Assembly (NCBI GenBank): GCA_012959605.1
Contig: DUCU01000128.1
Span: 417 to 57,062, forward strand
DNA: 56,646 bases
Direction: 5' to 3'
From: Dehalococcoidia bacterium
GTDB taxonomy: Bacteria > Chloroflexota > Dehalococcoidia > Lucifugimonadales > UBA3495
The notes beneath the pieces are model-generated. The model was not told the origin of the DNA. It saw only the letters and a program-made list of their open reading frames with translations, and made no database searches. Positions 52,386 through 56,646 of the stretch are shown piece after piece (the first letter of the stretch is position 1; each line of letters begins with the position of its first letter). Made by a program: the position numbers and the translations under genes.

Positions 52386-53495
52386 CATCCGGTCGGCGGC
52401 GTTTTGCAGAGCTGGCTTCATTACGTGAGAGTACAGGTTCATAGTTAACCCTATTTGGCTGTGTCCTAATACTTCCATTATGTCTCTCGGTTGTACATTC
52501 TCGGCTAGCAATAATGACGCTGCCGTATGCCGTAGGTCATGGAATCGTAGTCGTGGCAACCCTTCTCTTTTTAGTAAAGCTTGGAAATCTCTAGTGAGAT
52601 TGTGCCTGTTTATCGGAGTCCCTGCTCGGGTGGTGAACACCAGATTGAACTCGTTTGGTTCGCCAGGCATCCGCAATCTTTCCACTAACTGGCGATGTTT
52701 ATGTACCTTTATCGCCTCCATCGCCAGTCCTGGTAAAACTAGCGTCCGGCGGCTTTTCGTTGACTTCGGTTCCACCAGACAATAACGGCCTTCGTGCTTT
52801 TGTAGACTGTGCCTGATAGTGATACTGCCACTTGTTAGGTTAATGTCAGACCAGCATAGCCCAAGGATTTCTCCCTGCCTTAACCCGATTGTGATTGCCA
52901 GTGTATACAGTGCTGCAAGCCGGTCACCTTGTATGACTTTTAAGAAGCGTCTGGCTTCTTGGATTTGAAACGGAACTACTTCTTTTTGGAGTGTACTAGG
53001 GGAATCTGCTAACTTGGCAACATTCCTGGAAACATAATCCAATTTCACTGCGATGGTAAGTGAGCGCCGAAGTACTGCATGTATATACTGAACCCGACGA
53101 GGGGATAACCCTCTTGATAGTTTCGTATTAATTAACTTAGTCACGTGCATTGGGGTGAGTTTAGAAAGTCGGACTTTCCCTAGATTTGGTTCTAGATGCA
53201 AACGCACGATTTCTTCATAAGACTCTAAAGTGCTTAGTCTGACTTTGGGCTTGGCCGAATGCTCTAACCAGGCTAACAAATACTGGCCTACGGTCAGTTG
53301 GTCTGACGGCAATGGCAGCCCCTGTTGATGTGAAGTCAGAGCTTTATTGAGTTTCTCTTGAACCTCTTTCCTGGTCTTGGCGTACATAGACTTGCGATTA
53401 CGTTTGCCGTCCAGCCAACCCAGGTCCACAACGCCTGCCCACCGACCATCCGAACGTTTGTAAATACTGCCTTCCCCGGAACCTCTTTTAGCCAT
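52365..53495 (-). CDS. Tyrosine site-specific integrase
   Basis: 376 aa. N-terminal AP2-like arm-binding domain (GSIYKRSDGRWAGVVDLGW), SAM-like core-binding domain (about 65-145), C-terminal catalytic domain with Arg in ITIGLRQGEILGL, Lys in KSTKSRRTLVLP, HDLRHTAASLLL and VLGHSQIGLTMNLYSHV, giving the R-K-H-R-H-Y set. Its 3' end lies 90 bp from tRNA-Lys. It would integrate and excise the element whose other genes follow. GGGAG precedes the ATG. Confidence 0.93.
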   Translation of the reverse strand: MAKRGSGEGSIYKRSDGRWAGVVDLGWLDGKRNRKSMYAKTRKEVQEKLNKALTSHQQGLPLPSDQLTVGQYLLAWLEHSAKPKVRLSTLESYEEIVRLHLEPNLGKVRLSKLTPMHVTKLINTKLSRGLSPRRVQYIHAVLRRSLTIAVKLDYVSRNVAKLADSPSTLQKEVVPFQIQEARRFLKVIQGDRLAALYTLAITIGLRQGEILGLCWSDINLTSGSITIRHSLQKHEGRYCLVEPKSTKSRRTLVLPGLAMEAIKVHKHRQLVERLRMPGEPNEFNLVFTTRAGTPINRHNLTRDFQALLKREGLPRLRFHDLRHTAASLLLAENVQPRDIMEVLGHSQIGLTMNLYSHVMKPALQNAADRMDSLLTG

Positions 53496-53507
53496 CTGGA
53501 TCTCCCT

Positions 53508-54302
53508 TTATCCTTGTTCTGGCATCGGTAACAGTGGCATGAATGTTTCACCGATGCCGCCGTCAATGAAATAGTCAATCCGATGGCCATAGCGTGCTTT
53601 CTGAGCCCGAGCAGACCGCGTTGTCACTGTCTGTGCCTGCTCGAAGGCTTCCCTGTATGCACCGCCATGCCAGACCTGATAGCGGATGATGTTGTCCCCT
53701 ATCTCCCTCAAAACACGATTGTTATCTACCATGCCCTCTGCTTTCGCTTGGGCAGCTAATTTAGCAGCCCACAGCGGTGGTTTCTGTAGCCTGTCTCGAT
53801 ACCGTTGAAGGTAGTCGGCGAGTAGGTGGTCTTCGACGTACTTTCTCAAGTCTGCAGATTTCCATTGACTCTTCCTCTGCTCTAATTCGTCTTGTTGCAG
53901 CATGAGGGACAGCGCTTGCTCGGTCTCTAGCCCGCCCGCCCGAAGGGCCCCAACATCCCATTCGACTTCAGGTAGGTCTGCCAATACTGTCTGTATGGTG
54001 CGCTCTAAACCACCCGATGCAGCGGCATCTGAAGACCAATGGTCTCCACCAATCTCTTTCCCCTCAGTGATCGCAGCTTGAGCAACGTTCTGTTCATGCT
54101 GAGCGTCAACTACGAAATCCAGCTGCCCTTCCTCAAGCAGCACTCTAATCTTCCGGACTGTGTCTTTCGCGTGTGCACCGTCTAGGTTAGTAATTTGATG
54201 GACGCTTTCCCCATTCCCTAACCGCTGAACAATCTGAGTCACATCATCAATCGAAAGACGAATCTTCAGGTCACGTAATCTGGCAGTGGGCGTGCTGTCC
54301 AT
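53508..54302 (-). CDS. Hypothetical protein of the integrative element
   Basis: 264 aa, not recognised. Residues 15-60 (DDVTQIVQRLGNGESVHQIT) look like a helix-turn-helix-like region. The middle is Glu/Gln/Lys-rich and helical (LEQRKSQWKSADLRKYVEDH), the end more mixed. It ends 13 nt before the integrase start, same strand, so the two are probably co-transcribed. It could be an accessory recombination or regulatory protein. No hard evidence. Confidence 0.6.
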   Translation of the reverse strand: MDSTPTARLRDLKIRLSIDDVTQIVQRLGNGESVHQITNLDGAHAKDTVRKIRVLLEEGQLDFVVDAQHEQNVAQAAITEGKEIGGDHWSSDAAASGGLERTIQTVLADLPEVEWDVGALRAGGLETEQALSLMLQQDELEQRKSQWKSADLRKYVEDHLLADYLQRYRDRLQKPPLWAAKLAAQAKAEGMVDNNRVLREIGDNIIRYQVWHGGAYREAFEQAQTVTTRSARAQKARYGHRIDYFIDGGIGETFMPLLPMPEQG

Positions 54303-54416
54303 GTAATCGTCCTATATATTCGTCTAATTGCCGTATTGACCCTTATTTTAGCCTATTTTATGTTTGTAATCGTACTAATAAATCTTACAAATATCCATAG
54401 TAACAGGAGGACACGC

Positions 54417-54608
54417 ATGGAAACAGAGCGACAGCCGAAGCTGCTATACCGAATCACCGAAGCTGCAGGGCTAACCGGTTATTCCAGAAGCTTTATCTAC
54501 TTGGCTATTAACAAGGGCGAGCTAAAGGTAGTGCGAAAGGGTAAAACGGTAAGAGTACTAGCCGATGACCTACACGAATGGATTCGCGAACAAGAAGTTG
54601 AAGAGTGA
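54417..54608 (+). CDS. Excisionase-type helix-turn-helix protein
   Basis: 63 aa from ATG 54417 with AGGAGG upstream. LLYRITEAAGLTGYSRSFIY, LAINKGELKVVRKGKTVRV and DDLHEWI fit the short MerR/excisionase-type HTH (AlpA/Xis-like) family. Divergent from the integrase operon with an AT-rich gap between. Likely controls excision or transcription of the element, and it overlaps the following gene. Confidence 0.85.
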   Translation: METERQPKLLYRITEAAGLTGYSRSFIYLAINKGELKVVRKGKTVRVLADDLHEWIREQEVEE

Positions 54609-56440
54609 GTTACATGCTGACTGCTAGTGACTTGCCACTGTCAGTAGCTCTTCAGTTAGCCGAGCAAGGCTGGTTTGTTCTGCCCGTCTGCTGGCCTGAC
54701 CCTGATGGATTGTGTGCCTGTCCCAGAGGCCACATTCAGAAGAACTCTGGCAAAGCACCATTGACCACTCATGCAGACAAGGACGCTACAACGGATAGGG
54801 CGGTCATAGAAGGGTGGTGGGCAGAATGGCCGAGTGCGAACGTCGGAGTGGCACTTGCTTCTTCAGGCTTGGTGGCCATCGACTGCGACTCTCTCGAGGC
54901 AATCCAAGAAGCCTCCGGACTTGGGCTTGTCCCTACCGTATGTCGGATGAGTCAATGGCCGGCATACATCTACTTGGCTAAAGATGACACGCCTCTGATT
55001 CGACTGGTTCATTGGGGTAAATCTAACAAGATTGACCTGCTCGCCAATGGCTACCTAGTTGTCCATGGCAAGCACCAGAGCGGACGGGAGATCTACCTCG
55101 AAGGGGATGATATCGCCCTTCTACCACCGTGGGTGTCAAACGCACTACACAGCAAAGTGGAGACGACGGTCGAGATACCTGAAGTAGCCAACGATGCGCC
55201 ACCGGTCGTCTTATCGGCCATCGGGGGTGACATCTGGTATGGCCGAGCGGCGGTGGATAGTGAAGACGGGCGCGTGAGGGCGATTGAGCAGGTAAGCGCT
55301 ATCGACCGCTCAGAGACGCTATTCCAGTTGGGAATCAAGCTCTCAAAGGCGAACGCGTCATACCACACCATAGTGGATGCCTTGGCTGAAAGGGACGAGG
55401 CACTGGGCTATGACAAGTACACAGACCGGAAGGATGAACTGGAGTATCACAGGATTGCCGAGAAGGTCGGTCAGTCGAGCTACAACCTAACCTCCGATAT
55501 AAGAGACCACCCACCGGAGGTTAGATTACCTAGCTACAACGCTGGCGACCTTAAACGCCAAGCATTGTCTGACCCAAGTCCGGCTCTCACGATGCTTCCG
55601 TTCTTAGGCCAACTTGAATCATCGCCCTTCATTCTTGGTGCTGCACACTTACTCTCGGCCTATCCGAAAGCAGGAAAGACTGAACTGCTATGTAGGTTAG
55701 TTTCTGAATGGTGCACCCTTGGGTATAAGGTTCGCTACTTCTCAGAAGAATCGATGCGAATCTGGCAAGCTAGATTAAAGTTGGCCAACAGTGAATTTGA
55801 CGATGTGACAATAGTGGATGCCTTAGGAGCTGGTCGGCATCTGATTGTGGCTGATATAGGTCGCAGTGACTCTGATGTCATTGTGATAGATACGATGAAA
55901 CTTCTGATGATGGAAAACGAGAACGATAACGGCCAGATAAACATGGCTCTCACGCCCCTGGTAGCAGCGTGTCGAGCGTCAGACAAGACCCTAGTTATCG
56001 CTCATCACACCAGGAAAGGTGGTGGTTTAGGAGGAGAAGCTGCAGCAGGGGGTTATCAATTCTTTGGTGGCGTGGATGTTGGGTTAGAGCTAGAAAGGGT
56101 AGGCCAACCCACAAACCGAAGAAAGCTACACGGTCAAGGACGTATCTTAGACGTCCCTGAGCTTCTGTACGAAAGGTCAAACGATGGGTCATTCTCATTC
56201 CTGGGTTATTCTGACCAGTTAGCGCCGCAAGCAATAGCTACTCACCTAGACCAGGTACTTACCGAAGACTTCCAAACGACCAATAAATTAAGACTTGTAC
56301 TACCGGCGCCACAGCCATCAACGGATCAAGTGTCCAAGGTGTTGCGCGAGATGGCTGAAGAGAAGTCAGTCGAACGCCTACCTCCACTGTCGAAAGGGAA
56401 TAAGCCCGGGGCGACGTATAAATGGCGACGAGCAACCTAA
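54605..56440 (+). CDS. Primase-polymerase/AAA ATPase replication protein
   Basis: 611 aa from GTG 54605 (ATG 54614 also possible). N-terminal bifunctional primase-polymerase domain (about 8-180): WFVLPVCWPDPDGLCACPRG, APLTTHADKDATT, and GVALASSGLVAIDCDS with the acidic pair. Then a linker and a RepA/DnaB-like ATPase with Walker A AYPKAGKTELLC and Walker B DVIVIDTMKLL, plus IAHHTRKGGGLGG. Such proteins start replication in plasmids and integrative elements. It overlaps the HTH gene by 4 bp. Two copies of a hairpin motif lie within and at its end. Confidence 0.85.
   Translation: MSYMLTASDLPLSVALQLAEQGWFVLPVCWPDPDGLCACPRGHIQKNSGKAPLTTHADKDATTDRAVIEGWWAEWPSANVGVALASSGLVAIDCDSLEAIQEASGLGLVPTVCRMSQWPAYIYLAKDDTPLIRLVHWGKSNKIDLLANGYLVVHGKHQSGREIYLEGDDIALLPPWVSNALHSKVETTVEIPEVANDAPPVVLSAIGGDIWYGRAAVDSEDGRVRAIEQVSAIDRSETLFQLGIKLSKANASYHTIVDALAERDEALGYDKYTDRKDELEYHRIAEKVGQSSYNLTSDIRDHPPEVRLPSYNAGDLKRQALSDPSPALTMLPFLGQLESSPFILGAAHLLSAYPKAGKTELLCRLVSEWCTLGYKVRYFSEESMRIWQARLKLANSEFDDVTIVDALGAGRHLIVADIGRSDSDVIVIDTMKLLMMENENDNGQINMALTPLVAACRASDKTLVIAHHTRKGGGLGGEAAAGGYQFFGGVDVGLELERVGQPTNRRKLHGQGRILDVPELLYERSNDGSFSFLGYSDQLAPQAIATHLDQVLTEDFQTTNKLRLVLPAPQPSTDQVSKVLREMAEEKSVERLPPLSKGNKPGATYKWRRAT
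55484..55524. repeat. Inverted repeat, inside the replication gene
   Basis: AACCTAACCTCCGAT (55484-55498) with CGGAGGTTAG (55515-55524) completing a 10-bp palindromic stem. The same 15-mer recurs at 56434. Confidence 0.6.
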
Positions 56441-56476
56441 CCTCCGATGGCGCTTCCCTAGTATCGGAGGTTAGGT
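56434..56476. repeat. Inverted repeat at the replication gene's end
   Basis: ACCTAACCTCCGAT (56435-56448) pairs over 14 bp with ATCGGAGGTTAGGT (56463-56476), and the gene's TAA stop lies inside it. It could be a terminator-like hairpin or a binding site for the replication protein. The last 170 nt of the window have no gene but a G-rich tract. Confidence 0.6.
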
Positions 56477-56517
56477 CTTTGAGTAAGAGACCGGGGGTAC
56501 CATCGGGTCCCATACCC

Positions 56518-56546
56518 GGGTGGGGTACTGGTGGGGTAGTGGGGGG
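56518..56546 (+). other. G-quadruplex-capable tract
   Basis: Four G-runs, 3, 4, 4 and 6 long (56518-56546), with loops of 1, 7 and 4 nt, can fold as a G-quadruplex. It follows the replication gene in the integrative element. Function unknown. Confidence 0.4.
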
Positions 56547-56646
56547 CTCAGCCGGAACATGACCATTCCACGACAACTATCCCTAGGGGAAGTTATTGGG
56601 CAGAAAAAGGGAAAAGCCCAGCCGAAGCCCCGTCCGGTGTCACCAG

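Noticed and set aside
52365-56440. Element read as a prophage
   Set aside because: No capsid, terminase or tail genes are visible. Integrase plus a primase-polymerase protein fits an integrative plasmid-like element equally well; the right part is missing.
1-56646. CRISPR array or rRNA operon
   Set aside because: No regularly spaced direct repeats of CRISPR type and no rRNA-like sequence were seen; the only RNA gene recognised is tRNA-Lys.

Overview
The window looks like a chromosomal segment of an uncultivated, probably marine Chloroflexota bacterium of the SAR202/Dehalococcoidia kind. This is inferred from content, not from a marker gene: many catabolic genes (CaiB/BaiF CoA-transferases, MaoC and crotonase hydratases, RidA/YjgF proteins, carboxymuconolactone-decarboxylase (CMD) proteins, thiamine-diphosphate (TPP) decarboxylases, MFS and TRAP carriers), an alternative complex III operon, and GTG/TTG starts. 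UGA is an ordinary stop for several genes here, which matters for the selenoprotein reading below.

Layout. 1-453 (minus): 5' part of a peroxiredoxin whose peroxidatic cysteine codon is an in-frame UGA, read as selenocysteine, with a candidate bSECIS hairpin just downstream. A decayed second copy lies at 9739-10210 and keeps the UGA at the same codon. 595-1670: two-subunit sulfopyruvate/phosphonopyruvate decarboxylase-like enzyme. 3078-8518 (minus): a three-domain RidA fusion, then a tight acyl-CoA operon (two CoA-transferases, two MaoC hot-dog proteins, one crotonase). 8656-10210: two broken genes. 10276-16498: mycothiol-dependent-type enzyme, MFS carrier, HpaB-type flavin monooxygenase and two tandem deacetylases. 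16529-16898: TfoX-domain pseudogene.

17106-30422 (plus) is one long respiratory cluster behind a TTGACA-N17-TATTTT promoter. It encodes a small membrane protein, pentaheme cytochrome c (ActA), the ActB function split into separate molybdopterin-type and iron-sulfur proteins, two NrfD-type quinol-binding membrane proteins, ActD and monoheme lipoprotein ActE. It continues into cytochrome c maturation genes: CcmH, CcmF, two CcmI-like proteins and a TlpA/ResA thioredoxin. Quinol oxidation and the heme-attachment machinery it depends on are thus encoded together.

30448-51966 is a mosaic of short transcription units: ROK kinase, SDR, FAH hydrolase, four CMD-family proteins, methyltransferase, MFS carriers, benzoylformate-decarboxylase-like enzyme, VOC protein, NAD synthetase, orphan TRAP permease, RidA proteins, the (p)ppGpp enzyme Rel, cupin and ABM monooxygenase. 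Perfect hairpins separate many of them.

52203 to the right edge: a tRNA-Lys(UUU) followed by a tyrosine integrase, an unknown protein, an excisionase-type HTH protein and a primase-polymerase/AAA replication protein. This is the left end of an integrative element that leaves the window.
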